A stretch of DNA of 63,316 nucleotides from Tetrahymena elliotti 4EA (taxonomy: Eukaryota; Ciliophora; Oligohymenophorea; Hymenostomatida; Tetrahymenidae): the NCBI GenBank assembly GCA_000231825.2, contig JH720376.1:1-63316 (forward strand). Reading direction: 5' to 3'. The notes below the pieces were generated by a model that worked only from the letters and a program-made list of their open reading frames with translations, did no database searches and had not been told where the DNA came from. The position numbers and the translations under genes were made by a program. This document shows positions 13,254-25,046 of this stretch, one piece after another. The stretch's first letter is position 1, and every line of letters starts with the position of its first letter.

Positions 13254-14517
13254 ATGTTTAAAGCACTTTAATATCAAAGCAACAAAAATAGCCTAAGTGG
13301 TTTATTATTGAGTCTATTTTCGACTTAAAAATCATCGTAAATATACTTTTAAGATGTAAATAGGTTGTTTATCATAAAATATTTTTTTTAATTTAAAAGA
13401 AAGTTTGGTAGAATATTCATTGAAAATTGAAACAAATAAAATATATTGAATAACATAAATAATTTTTAGATTTCGTTTACGGCTTAAATCCAACAATGAT
13501 TGCTCTCCATTCAAATAAAAGAAATATTGTAGAAGTTATTATTAATTAGCAAGTCTAAAGTAAAATTATCGTTAAAGAATTTATGAATGCACATGAAGAA
13601 AGAGCATACATAGCAAATATATAATTATTTTTTATTATCCAAAAAGGTCATCTTCCTCCTAAAATTTCAAATATCATCAATACAGCTAATGCAAAAAAAA
13701 TTCCAATTAAGTTTGTTGATAGAGTAAATTTAATTTGGAATTTTAAAACTTAAAATAAAGAAAATACTTTACTTTAACTAGGAAAAATTAGATAGAATGA
13801 CTCAAAATTAACTTCACTAAAATGTAGTTATTAAAGCAGAACCTTTAAAATATTTAAGAACTAAATCAAGTGATATATTAAAAGGGAATATGATTCTTTT
13901 CCTTGATAGAATCACTGATCCTTAGAATTTTGGTGCAATAATTAGAACTTGTTAATATCTAGGAGTTGATAATGTAGTTGTTGATGAATTCTCTAGATGT
14001 CCATTAAATCCTACTGTTTCAAAAACTAGTTCAGGAGCATTAGAAGTTATGGACATTTATTGTACTCCTGATCCTATTGAATTTTTAAAAGGTTATATTT
14101 ATCATTCTTAAATACTTTAATAAAATTTATAAATATATAAAATAGACTGCCAACAAAGAGGATGGAAAGTCTATTCAACAGGCTTAAATCACTCAGAAAA
14201 TTAAATCTCTCTAGAAAAATTAAAAGTCAGTTCAAAGGTAGCTTTTTAAAAATATAGCAATTTTTTTGTTTAAAATATATTAATTAAATATTTATCAGGA
14301 TAAAATAGTCCTAGTTATGGGTAATGAAGGTAATGGTGTTGATCCTAAAATACTTAAAGTTAGTGATAAAATTGTATCAATTGATTAAACACTATATTTA
14401 AATCGTCCTATGGTATTTCCATACACTTTAATTGATTCCTTAAACGTTAACTCTGCTACCTCTATTTTAATTCAAAATTTAAAACTTAAAATGATTGCAT
14501 CTTAAAAAATAATATGA
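13254..14517 (+). CDS. TrmH/SpoU-family RNA 2'-O-ribose methyltransferase, MRM1-like, 342 aa
   Basis: Five exons (13254-13407, 13470-13723, 13782-14091, 14146-14237, 14299-14517) with GT...AG introns of 54-62 bp, all in phase. The SPOUT domain is complete. DFVYGLNPTMIALHS starts the substrate-binding part. Motif 1 is FLDRITDPQNFGAIIRTC with the conserved Asn and Arg (about residues 176-192). Motif 2 is LVMGNEGNGVDPKIL (about 275-289). Motif 3 is IDSLNVNSATSIL (about 314-326). These form the SAM-binding trefoil knot. The family methylates a ribose in rRNA or tRNA. The VYGLNP...AL start and overall order match mitochondrial large-subunit rRNA methyltransferase MRM1. The N-terminus (MFKALQYQSNKNSLSGLLL) is basic and hydroxylated like a mitochondrial presequence. 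The first exon was chosen because its 1-nt overhang restores Asp before FVYGLNP. Confidence 0.9.
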
Positions 14518-15227
14518 TAAAATCTATCTATCTATACCTAAATTATCTATTGTTAACATATTTATTTACTAAATAATATCAACATTTTTTAAATTACATT
14601 TTAATCACTTACTTCTATCCTGCTTTATTTCAAAATTTACTATTCTTAAATAAATTTACTTTCAAGAAAATATTTAATTTTTGAAAGTCCTCTATTTTCT
14701 GTTGCTATATTATTGTTTTAAATTAAATTCACATCCACCTTTCCTATTTATTTGTATCAAAATTTTTAAATCAATTTTTAGTGATTTTTATAATATTAAA
14801 ACTAAATTAAAATTTAAAAAAATTTAAGAATATTAGATGCTAATTTCAAAGATAAATATTAAAATCATTCTTCTTTTAAAAATATTTATTTTTAAAATTT
14901 AAATCTCAAATTTTTTAAAAATTATTAGATAGTTCATGAATAAACATTTTTTGAATGGAATTTAATAATCCATGAAAATACCCAACATTAAATATTTACT
15001 CAAGCATTTTATTAAGTTTTAAATGTTTAACCATTCTTCAATTTTCACTTTAATTTATAATATTTATAATTTTTAAAAATTAAATAATAATATATTTTAT
15101 TGTAACTTAATTTTTGTTGAAAGATTTTATCAAAAAATTTGCAAAATTTAAGAAAGATTATATATTGATAATTTGTAAAATTAAGTGGATTATCAAGCAT
15201 ATTACTAATTGATAAGAATTGTTAGAA
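14518..15227. other. Intergenic region
   Basis: 710 bp of AT-rich DNA between the methyltransferase and kelch genes. No exon or repeat of note was seen. Confidence 0.55.
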
Positions 15228-17557
15228 ATGAAGCTATTTTAATGGACTGTAGAAAAAAATGACAATGGTGGAAAATTTTTATAATAAATCAAATAAAATC
15301 TAATTTTTTATGCATTCAAATAGTTCCCTTATATCCAACTTGCAGAGAAGGGCATTCTTTAACATATTTACCTCCTCATAAAAAACTTCTCCTATTTGCT
15401 GGATATTCAAACATTAGAAAAAATGATTTATTTTTTTATGATATTCGTAAAATAGGTTATTCATTTAAAGATATATTTTAATTAAGTTTATTTAATTAGA
15501 TAGAAAAACATGGAAATTGTTATAAGGAGAAGGGCGATCCCCATCGATTAGATGTTTTCATGAGTCATTTTATGATTGTAATGTTTTAAAAATATTAATC
15601 AATTTTTATTATATTATTTTTTATAAAATCAATTTAACTTATATGACAGAAAAGAATGATAGTTTTTTTGTGTATGGTGGTTAGGCAGACAAAGGAAGAT
15701 CTTTGGGAGATTTCTATTTTTTAAATATTAAAACAATGATTTGGAAGAGACTTTTCTTATTAGATAGTCCACCAACGCGTCACTCACATACAATGACTGA
15801 TATGTGTAATTAATCAATAAATTATCTAACAACATGACACTAAGAAACCTTTAAATTTAAAATGAATGAACAATCTTTTTTTAATAATAAAGAAAATGGA
15901 AAGAGATAAAAATTACTATTTGGAGGAATATGCCTGCCTGAAAATATTTACTATAATGATGTGTGGGTTTTTGATTACGAAAATTTATAATTTAATTCTA
16001 GTTTGCCAGATGTTTCAGGAGTAAGAATTATATGAAAAAACATATGATACAGTTTCAAAAAAGATATTTCTTTAAATTTAAGGCTTTTTGGACAAAGAAA
16101 ATATGTAAAGGAGATATACCTTCAGCAAGAAGAGGGCATTGTGCAATAACAGTTGAAGGATGCTTATATTTATTTGGAGGGCGTACTATTAACGATGCAG
16201 ATGATACATCAACAATATACTCTTTAAATTATGGTTGTTATTTTATTAAAATATATCTTTATATTTAATATAATAAAAATTAACAGATACTTGGGTATGG
16301 AGGAAAGTTAAAACGATTGGGAAAGCTCCATCTCCTAGAAGCTTTTTTTCAGCAACTTAATTTACAAATAATCGCTTAGTGGTAAAATTAACTTAGAAAT
16401 TTTAAAATAGATTAATTTTTTATGGGATTAATAGATCTTTGGAGGTATTGAAAACTCTACAAATACACCTTTGAATGAAACATATATTTTATAACTTGAT
16501 GATTTTGTTTGGTCAGCTCCATTCACAGCTGGTAAAAAACCAACTCCTCGTTTCAACCACAGCGCTTGTTTTGTTAAAAATGATTATAATGAATGCTCAA
16601 TTATTCTTTAAGGTGGTATTGGCTATACTTATTGTTCTATGGAATTGAATGTACTGTAAGAAATAGATACTGATTAGTATGCTGAGTGGGAAAAGATAAA
16701 TGAACCATCAGAAGCTGAAAAATTAACAAGTGAATTGGCAGGTTTGACAATTCTAGATTACAAAAGACAACTTCACAATTTAGATGAGCTAATTAGCTAA
16801 GAAAGAATCAAAAGGTAAATATTTAAAAGATTTTTATTTAAAATGAGTATTTTTTTTGTTTTAAAGAGTAGATTTATTGAAAGAAGAAAATAGAATTGAA
16901 GATTAAATGATTTTAGCAGAGGAAAAAAATGATAAAATTCTTGGAGGAATGAAGAAATAAATTTAAGAATTAGACAGTACTTACAATTAAAATAGTGATT
17001 TGATAGATAAAATAAATGAATTAATCAATCAAGAAAGATAATTATAATAAGAGTTAAATTAAAAAATACTTGCTACTGAAAGTAGGGTCTCATAAATGTA
17101 AAACTTGAACACTAACTTAGATTAGCTATTCTTTTCATTGAAGAAAAGTAAAAATAAACTATAATATAATTTTGTTAATCAAATTAATAACATTTAACAA
17201 ATAAATAAATAGATCGTTTTGATGAAACTGATTTTAGGGAAAATAACTTGAAAAAATTACTAAATGAAACAAAAGATGAAGTCAAGAAGTAAAAAGAATC
17301 AAACAGAGAATCACTCTCAAAGACTAAGAGGCATAATGATAAAATAAATAAGTTCTTAGAATAAATTAATATGCAATTATAAATACATGTAAAGAATATT
17401 TTAGATTATTACAATTTTATTTTATTTCGACCTCACTTTTTTAATTTATTTTTTGTAAATTGTCTATAAATTTAGTTAATTAACATTCTATTTTTTAATA
17501 TAGGAAAAGGAAATAGGTCAAATCAACGAAGAAGATGAAATTTTAGATGATGATTGA
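15228..17557 (+). CDS. Kelch-repeat protein with C-terminal coiled coil, 556 aa
   Basis: Eleven exons (15228-15267, 15324-15455, 15500-15577, 15650-15805, 15893-16020, 16083-16233, 16287-16381, 16435-16814, 16867-17147, 17213-17388, 17504-17557), every junction GT...AG and in phase. The N-terminal ~330 residues hold about six kelch blades. Typical pieces are TCREGHSLTY, LLLFAGYSN, FVYGGQADKGRS, ARRGHCAITVEGCLYLFGG, SPRSFFSATQ and IFGGIENS. Each has the Gly-Gly pair and spaced Tyr/Trp of a beta-propeller blade. From about residue 350 the sequence turns into a Lys/Glu/Gln-rich coiled coil and ends acidic (EEDEILDDD). Kelch plus coiled-coil proteins usually act as scaffolds, often cytoskeletal or in E3 ligases; no BTB or enzymatic domain is present here. 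The first exon is short and joined on phase alone. Confidence 0.88.
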
Positions 17558-18325
17558 GAGAATCAAAATAAGTAAATAATGGCAAATCAAAGAGAAATTT
17601 ATTTAGTTAAGCTCAAAATTATTTCAAATGTAATCAATAATTTATTTGAAAACGCTTTGATCAAATTTCAAAAATTTAGAAAAATGGATAAATAAAATAA
17701 ATTAATTAAGATATTTGTACATTTTTTTAGTGTCTATATGAGGAGTTTTTATAAATTAAAAAAATAAGTATTTTAAAAAATATTCTACAAAATTAAATGA
17801 ATTGTTTTATCTTTTAAAAACTTGAATAGTATCAAACATTTAAAAGAAATTTATTTAGTTAATTGTAAAGCTTATTTCTGAAAAGTCATTACGCTAGTAT
17901 TTATTATCAAGAAAAAGAATTTGTAAGAAACTGCAAGTATATATGATGAAGAGAATGTAAATTGTTTTATTAGATAATGAATTAACAAGTAGTAATAAAA
18001 ATACAAAATAAATAAATATTTTAGTTAACACAGAACTTTTTAATCATAAAATAAGAATACAATTAAATAATAAATAAATAAGAAGTTAAATTTGAAAATA
18101 TTTTATATGATAGAGAATGTAAATTATTTTATTTATTTGTAAGTAAGTATAAAAAGTATTTAAAATAAAAAAAGATTTGTAGAATGAACTAGAAACATTG
18201 CAAAAAGATTTTTGATTTAGAATTAAAATATTGATTTCAATTTAATTTAGCATGTTAATATATTTATTTATTTAATTACTTTTTGTCAATAGCTAATAAT
18301 TTTAAAATTCAAACCAAATTAGGTC
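17558..18325. other. Intergenic region
   Basis: 768 bp without a convincing exon. Several short TAA/TAG-containing open stretches occur but none has family similarity or splice logic. Confidence 0.5.
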
Positions 18326-19498
18326 ATGAGCAGAATTGGAAATTAAAGCGTAGAGAAGGAGATTGATGACTAATTTCCTAACCGTATATATACTTAAATT
18401 TATCTTATAAAATAATAATAGTAAATAATATTGTTTAAAAACCCTTTTAGTTGATGAACCCTTGATCTAAAAAACATCACATAATGTTCAAGATATAAAT
18501 GACAAGATTATCTCAAACGAAAGATGGATTTTATATTTAAAGAAACAAAAATATATGCAAGCTGAAGTATAATTGTTAAAGGTAAATAAATAAAATAGCA
18601 TAAAAATATATGAATATGGTAATTTAAATTAATTGAAATAGAATTTTTGTGAAGCCTTCTAAATAGATTTATTGATTAAATATGTGAATTGTGATAGCTT
18701 TTCTAACATCTAAATTCCTTGCTTGAAAATAAAAAATTATTTGATTGAAAAGAATAATTTCAATGACTTAATATACTAGGTAATTAATTTGAATATAATT
18801 TAATCATCTGCTTTTCTTATTCTTTCTATTTCATTAAGTCTAATGATTTATTGAGAGATAGAGAACTATCAATAGAAATTAATAGCTTTTAATTTAATAA
18901 CATAGGGGTTTTGTCAAGCAAAAAATATACAAGACATTAATACTAGAAAATATTTTGAATACATTATTTGTCTTATGGAAAAAATTAATATAGCTGCAGT
19001 AAATTCTTTAAAATGCTTTTAAAATAGCATTTAATTTAAATGATTTTCATTTAAAAGGAATATGAAATGTGGTATGATGAATCTACAGATTACTCCTATA
19101 GAAGCAAATATATTTAATTGACCCAACCTCTTGAAACTCTTTAGAATTTATTTAATTATAAGCTCGAAAAGGACGTGTACAAGTACTTTGACATTAAGAA
19201 TTAGGCTGATGTAAAAGATCTATTTTAGTTTAATTAGAAGAGATTGATTGTATTTACTAAAATTTTGTATTTATATAATAAGATGATTGATAGAGTTAAG
19301 CCTCTTCTTGCTGACTTGGAATAGAGTGTACATAATGTGAAATATTTTAAATATTAACTTGATAACAGTGTTGGGTTTTGTGATATTATTGTGTATTCTT
19401 ACCTCTAAGCATTCTTTAACAATTTACCTCAATCATAACTAGTAAATTAGTTCAAAAAGAGAATTCATAAATAATTTTATATGAATAAACAAAGGTGA
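18326..19498 (+). CDS. Metaxin/SAM37-like GST-fold protein, 297 aa (tentative family)
   Basis: Six exons (18326-18383, 18451-18581, 18642-18779, 18839-18912, 18947-18998, 19058-19498) join in one frame of 298 codons. The intron 18913-18946 is only 34 nt with a GTCAAG donor and is the weakest junction. The order of features resembles metaxins: a thioredoxin-like front (NFCEAFQIDLLIKYVNCDS, then IPCLKIKNYLIEKN), an LSIEINSFQFNNIGVLKYFEYI segment where metaxins have the LS..Q.AD...Y.SL.E.KL helix, and a C-terminal GST-like helix with FCDIIVYSYLQAFFNNLP (metaxins: SLDA.VFGYLA..L...LP). Metaxins are peripheral parts of the mitochondrial outer-membrane SAM complex that folds beta-barrels. Similarity is by pattern only. 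A divergent glutathione transferase or another GST-fold protein is possible. There is no tail anchor. Confidence 0.6.
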
Positions 19499-19628
19499 AA
19501 GAAATAGATTAACTTCCAAATATTTAGAAATTTTATTCAGCATTTATAAATATTTAAAAATAGTTTCCTGTTGAAGATTTAAAGTAAAATAATTTACTTT
19601 CTTAAATGAAAATAATTTATTTAATAAA

Positions 19629-19818
19629 ATGAAGGAATAGCAACCAAAATAGCTCAGTTTAGGTAGAATAAAAAAGAGAGAACAAATAGTCTAAAGATGT
19701 AGTTGCTGAGAAATCATAAGCTAGTGGAGGAATTGCAGCTAAATCATATAAATAAAAAGTCGTTTCATACTGCGTGGTTGGTGCATTCACTTTAATATAT
19801 TTAATAGGAAAATAGTGA
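19629..19818 (+). CDS. Candidate small tail-anchored membrane protein, ~58-63 aa (uncertain)
   Basis: The last ~45 codons before TGA 19816-19818 are open and look coding: SKDVVAEKSQASGGIAAKSY, then a hydrophobic helix VVSYCVVGAFTLIYLIG and the end KQ. This is the layout of small ER tail-anchored proteins such as RAMP4/SERP, but the likeness is weak. The only nearby ATG (19629, good A-rich context) is in a frame differing by one base. A one-base error in the A6 run near 19670, or removal of 16 nt (gtagaataaaaaagag), would connect the two. The gene may instead start on an upstream exon that I did not find. Confidence 0.35.
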
Positions 19819-21411
19819 ATATAATGTCTTAGTTAAAATCCTTTAAAAATAAATAAAAAAAAGAACTTGGGAAACATGATTGTGATTGTATAAAAATTTA
19901 AATGTGGTTTTAGCATTAAAAATAAGATTTTCTGTGTGAATTATTTTTAAATCCAAAAACTACTTTTCATAAAAGTTTGAAAAATTAGGAAAAATTTTTT
20001 CTTCTCGTTGGCAGATAAAATAGTTAAAACAAATTAATAATATTTACTGTTTTTCTATCTATCTATCATCAAATATAATTAAGTCAAAATAAGAAATAGA
20101 AAGAATTTATACTTGATCAATATTTATTTTTCTTATGATTTTTCTTTTATATCCATAGATAATTTTTGAATTTTAAAGTAACTGAATATTTTTCTTATTT
20201 CAAAAAATATTGCTTACTGAATTAGCTTATTTAAGTTTATAGAAATTGATTTCAGTAATTCTCAAGAGCATTTGCTTAACTTTTCAATCAATTTAAATAT
20301 TTCAATTGTTTTTAAAAGAATAATTAACTCAATTAGAGATTTTTTAATTTATGAAACTGAACAAACAAGTTAAATTTTATTATGTGGTTGAGCAATCACT
20401 AATGTTCTTTCTTTTACAATAAACAATAAATTTTGTCAGATAAATGAAAATAAATATTATATTCTGTAAGATAAATTATATAGGAGAATCAATATTGGTA
20501 GAGCGAGCTTTTTTTTCAATCGTGAAATTCAGATTTCTAAGAAAAACAGGAATTTTAATTTTTTTTCTTGATTTTTTATGGTGAAATTTACGTATTAATT
20601 TTTTTCTAAAAAATATATATGACAGAATAAAATATGCCCAGTCAAAACGTGAGAAAAATGTATTTAAAAGTCTATTCAGTTTTTGAAGAGGGTTTTGTTA
20701 TACTTTTATATAAAATGCATTTAATAATTTTTATTTGGGGGGGGGGAGAACTAACACATCAAAATACAATTTTTACTACATAAGAATGGGTTATAAAGAT
20801 TAAGTGCTAGAATTTCCAAAAGATAGTCTTCTTCTTATCAAACATGATAAAAATCAAAAAGCACTAAAAAAAAATTCAATCAGATTGATACTGACTTATT
20901 AAAAGATTAGAAGTAAATAAATAAATTGATAGATTGATTAATTTATTCATTGATTTGATTTGAGTGTTTGTTTGTTTGTTTGTGTTTTGATAGTTTGATA
21001 TTTGTTTGTTTGCTTGCTTGCTTGCTTATATTAGTAAATGAATGGGACATTATAAAAACAATAGTGTTTTTTAGATTTAAGATGATTTGGAGCGTAGAGA
21101 TGATTTTAAATATACATTATTAACAATAATATTGGAAGCAGTGGGAAGAAAAAAACACACCTAAAATCAAATAAATAAGCAAAAAAAGTAAAAGAAAACT
21201 AATTAAAGTGGAGAATGAGAAAAGAAGAAGAAAAATCAAATTAATTATAATAATAATATATTAATTACAAGCAGTAAATAAAATTTAATTATAAAAACAA
21301 AAGTATTGAGCCGATTGCAAAGTTTGCTAATATAAAGGGACCGATAGGGAAAAGGAAAATTAAAAAACTCTAAAAACCATTCTACAACTATATTAAAATT
21401 TGTGATAAAAA
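19819..21411. other. Intergenic region with microsatellites
   Basis: 1.6 kb without a gene. It contains a G10 homopolymer at 20737-20746, which is striking in DNA this AT-rich, and a mixed TTTG/CTTG microsatellite at about 20963-21028. The 200 bp before 21412 are A-rich and probably the 5' UTR and promoter of the next gene. Confidence 0.55.
20963..21028. repeat. TTTG/CTTG tetranucleotide microsatellite
   Basis: Runs of gtttgtttgtttgtttg and then tgcttgcttgcttgctt occur with one interruption. It is a simple-sequence tract in non-coding DNA. Confidence 0.8.
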
Positions 21412-24400
21412 ATGATTTCGTCTAATCAGACAGCGGATTAGGATAATAAGGAGGAGAATTAAGTTGCTCATGCTGTTAATGTCAATAAAAGCAATGATGC
21501 TATTCCCTAATCCCTATCGCCCGCAGTGATTGCATAAATTATGGATAAGGGGTAATCTTAGCCTCAGTCGCAATCCTTAAAATAAATACAAAACGAATAT
21601 CCTCAATACGATTGGGACAATAAATGGCTAAAAGGTATTTATTTAAATTCTACATTTCCCTCAAAGTGGTTATTTAAGTCCTCTTTATATTTATATGTAT
21701 ATTAATATGCTTTTGCGCGAACTCATGGTTCTATTTAAAATTTTTTTTTCTAGCTAAACACGAAAAAAACAACAAACAATCAAACCTTTTAATATTATTT
21801 GCAAGCCTATTTTACTACATTCAAAATATCAATCAAAAATCATTAACAAAAACAAGGAAAAATAACATAGCACTTTAATTTCTTCATCTTTTTTGTTTCT
21901 ATGAATTTTCACATAGAATGAATGAATAATATTAATTAATTAAGCAAAAATTTTAGATTGATCATTATCAAAATTTTTCATTAGTTAACTATCTATCTAT
22001 CTCTCATTAGATAATTCATAGATCAATTAACCTTTTAAAATTAATCTTCAAGCCTATTTACAAACATCCATTCAATCATTTATTCACTCATTTACACACA
22101 TAAAATTTTCATCAATAATCTTGATCAATTAATTAATTTTTTAATTTGATAATGAAGAACTCATTCAATATTCTTTCATTTTATATTGATATTTTCTTTA
22201 TGGTATCAAAATACAAAATTTCTTTCTTTATATATAGATAGCTATTATTAGATCAGCTAGGAATTATTTATTTATTTATTATTATTCACTTAGTTATTTA
22301 GAAATAAGTAATTCTTATTAATTTCCCCCCCTCTTTCTTTTTTAGATGAGATCTAATCTGCTTTAAATGACTCTAATCTAAGCATGAAAGATACATACCT
22401 CCCTATTTTTATTTTCAATTTAAAATTTAATAATATGCATTAGGACAACTACTTTGCACTGTTTTATACAAATATTAACTATTTTTTCATTATTTTAAAG
22501 GTGATGAATATGCTAATATGTTAGAAAAAATCGAAGAATATTGCAAGCAATACAATTTACAAAAATTTGGTAAAAAAACACACCCTGAAGATATATACCG
22601 CGCTCCTCAAAGTAATAAGATAAATTAAGATAATAAAATTATATTGGCTGATGGAAACTAAAATTTCAAATTAGAGCACTTTCACTGTAGATTTCGAAGT
22701 CTCTCTCTCTATCTCTCTTTTTTGCAGATAAATGAAGAGATTTTAAAATTTTGAATCTACTTTATTATAAATTTAAATTTTGATCCTTCAATTCAAATTT
22801 TAGTATCTAATAAGACTTCATCAAAGATAATCATAGAATGAAAAAAACATAATTTGTTTAATCTGAAATTGATTTCCTTTCTGCCTCCATTTCAAAATTT
22901 AAATATTTTCTAAATTTTTCATCAGAAAGCCTAAATTGTTACTATAACTTTTGTTTCTTAGCCAACCATTCGTTTTAAAAAAAGATAATTAAAAAAATAA
23001 ACTAACATTAAGAAAATAAAACTAGAGTTATTTTTTGTTCTCTCTTTTTTTTCTTCTTCTTTTTTTTTCAATTTAAGAAAGAAAAAAAAATACTTTCAAA
23101 TTATTTTCTTATTAAATTTTCGTAGCTAACTAATTTTAAATTAATTCATAAATAGATGGACTCATATACTTCGTTGAAGGAAATTGCGTTGGTTCTGAGT
23201 TTGGTTTCCCTAGGGTTCCATTTAGAAAATAGTATCGCTGGTATAAATTCTTTATTGATTTATTTTTTATGCTATCATTTTAAAATACTTAAAATTTATA
23301 GCAAGATTTTTTATTATTCATTCAAATGAATTTGTTTTTTGAATCACCAACATCTTATCATTTAAGAGACATAAAAATTTTTATTTAAATTATTCATTCA
23401 GTAAACACTTTTTACAAATATTTTGCTTATTTATTTCTCTCCTGAATCATTTAGGAAAAAAATTTAGTGGTAGTTTTATATATGTTTAAACAATTTTATT
23501 TAATAGGAAGAAGATGAACTTTACAACTGACCTTCCAAAGAAAAGACCACAAGTAACTTACATTGTTGCTTCCTCAGTTAAGTGTTAGAAATCTCAAGGA
23601 AATGACAAATCAAAATCTGATAATAATAAAAAGGAGTAGGATGTCTATCGTATGCATGCAGTGATTTTATATAAGAATTCTTAAGCTAAGCAATAGTAAT
23701 AGCAATAAACTGATAATGTTACAGGATAAAATAGCTCTACTAATAATTCTGATAATAAGTAATATATTCTCTGCCATATCCGTAAGATAGATAATAATTA
23801 TGAAGACAAAATTACTCTACATAGACAAGGAACAATTAACTCAAATAGTGGTTCAGAATCTTCTTAGGATTTAGCAGTAAACTCCAGTTCATAGAAAAGT
23901 GGAAAGTCTAATAAAGCAGGCAATAAAAAGCTAATGATTAATGAAAGCAAGAGCTCAGAAGGAGAATATGAAGATAATGAAAGTTATGAAGTTGATGAAA
24001 TTGAATAAGATGAAGTAAATGAAAATAAAGCAATCAAAAATTAGAGAAAGATTTCAATTAATGAAAATATCAGCAATTAAGAATCAAATGGTTAGTATGT
24101 TTAAACTTTGCAGCCTCATGATAGCAATAAGCTAACTAAGCCTAAATCTAAGCACTTAAGCAAATAGATAAATAAGCTAAGAGAAAACTGCAAAAAAAAT
24201 GAAAATATTTAGAGTAATAATGGACAGGTAGGATTAGAAACAAATCCTGAATTACCTACTGAAATTTTAAACACTTATTTGAATGCTTAATAGTTAATTT
24301 CAAAATTCGCTTAAGGCCATTAGGATTAAAAGAAAAATAAAACTAATGAACATGAAGATAAAACATTAAAGGAGATCAATAATAATAACAATTAGTCAAA

Positions 24401-25046
24401 TATTAAATAAAATATTGGTAAAATTGATGGTGCTCAGTAGCTAAATAACCAAAAATAGTAGCAACCTTCTAAAAATTTAATGTAGGCCAGCCCAGGAAAC
24501 TATGAAAATAACTCTACATCTTCATCCAACTCAAATCATAACAATGATGAACAACAATAGTAAATACTAAAATAAATTAGCCTTTAGCAACAATTAAACA
24601 GTGCTTTCTAAAACCCTCAATAATAGTTTACAAATAATTCTCATTCTTTGTTACAAAATCTTCTTTAGAATCAAGTCTTTCATTATGGTTAAAATTATCC
24701 ACTTACTTAGGGAGGAGGAGGAATGATGATGATTCAGCCACCTACAAACTTTTTGTAGTTACAATACATGTACTTAAATCCATAATAATATCTTACTGCT
24801 AATTAAAATCCTCTCAACATTTAATAGCAGTAATAACAGAATTATTTGTCACAACAACAGTCATAACAATTAATCCAAAACATTACTAGAATTCCTTCTG
24901 TAAATCTAGATTTATTGCAAATTTTTCTCTAGAGCTAAAACCCTAATGAATTGAATTACAGAGATGTGTACAGCTTGCAAATGAATAGCGGTATTTCAAA
25001 CAATTTGGTTTATAATCCAAATTAAAATAATTCAAACGCTCCTTGA
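21412..25046 (+). CDS. Gln/Asn-rich protein of unknown function, 677 aa
   Basis: Four exons (21412-21634, 22501-22686, 23156-23240, 23507-25046) join in phase to 678 codons. The first intron is long (866 bp). The front half of the protein has a folded-looking core, EYPQYDWDNKWLKGDEY, then LIYFVEGNCVGSEFGFPRVP and TTDLPKKRPQVTYIVASSV, which matches nothing I recognise. From about residue 200 on it is low complexity: Ser/Asn/Gln/Glu-rich, with Gln runs written by mixed TAA, TAG, CAA and CAG codons and a GGGGMMMIQPP patch. This is a prion-like or intrinsically disordered tail of the kind seen in RNA-binding and transcription proteins, but no RNA-binding motif is visible. The start has an aaaaATG context. 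Gene reality is strong; function is unknown. Confidence 0.8.
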
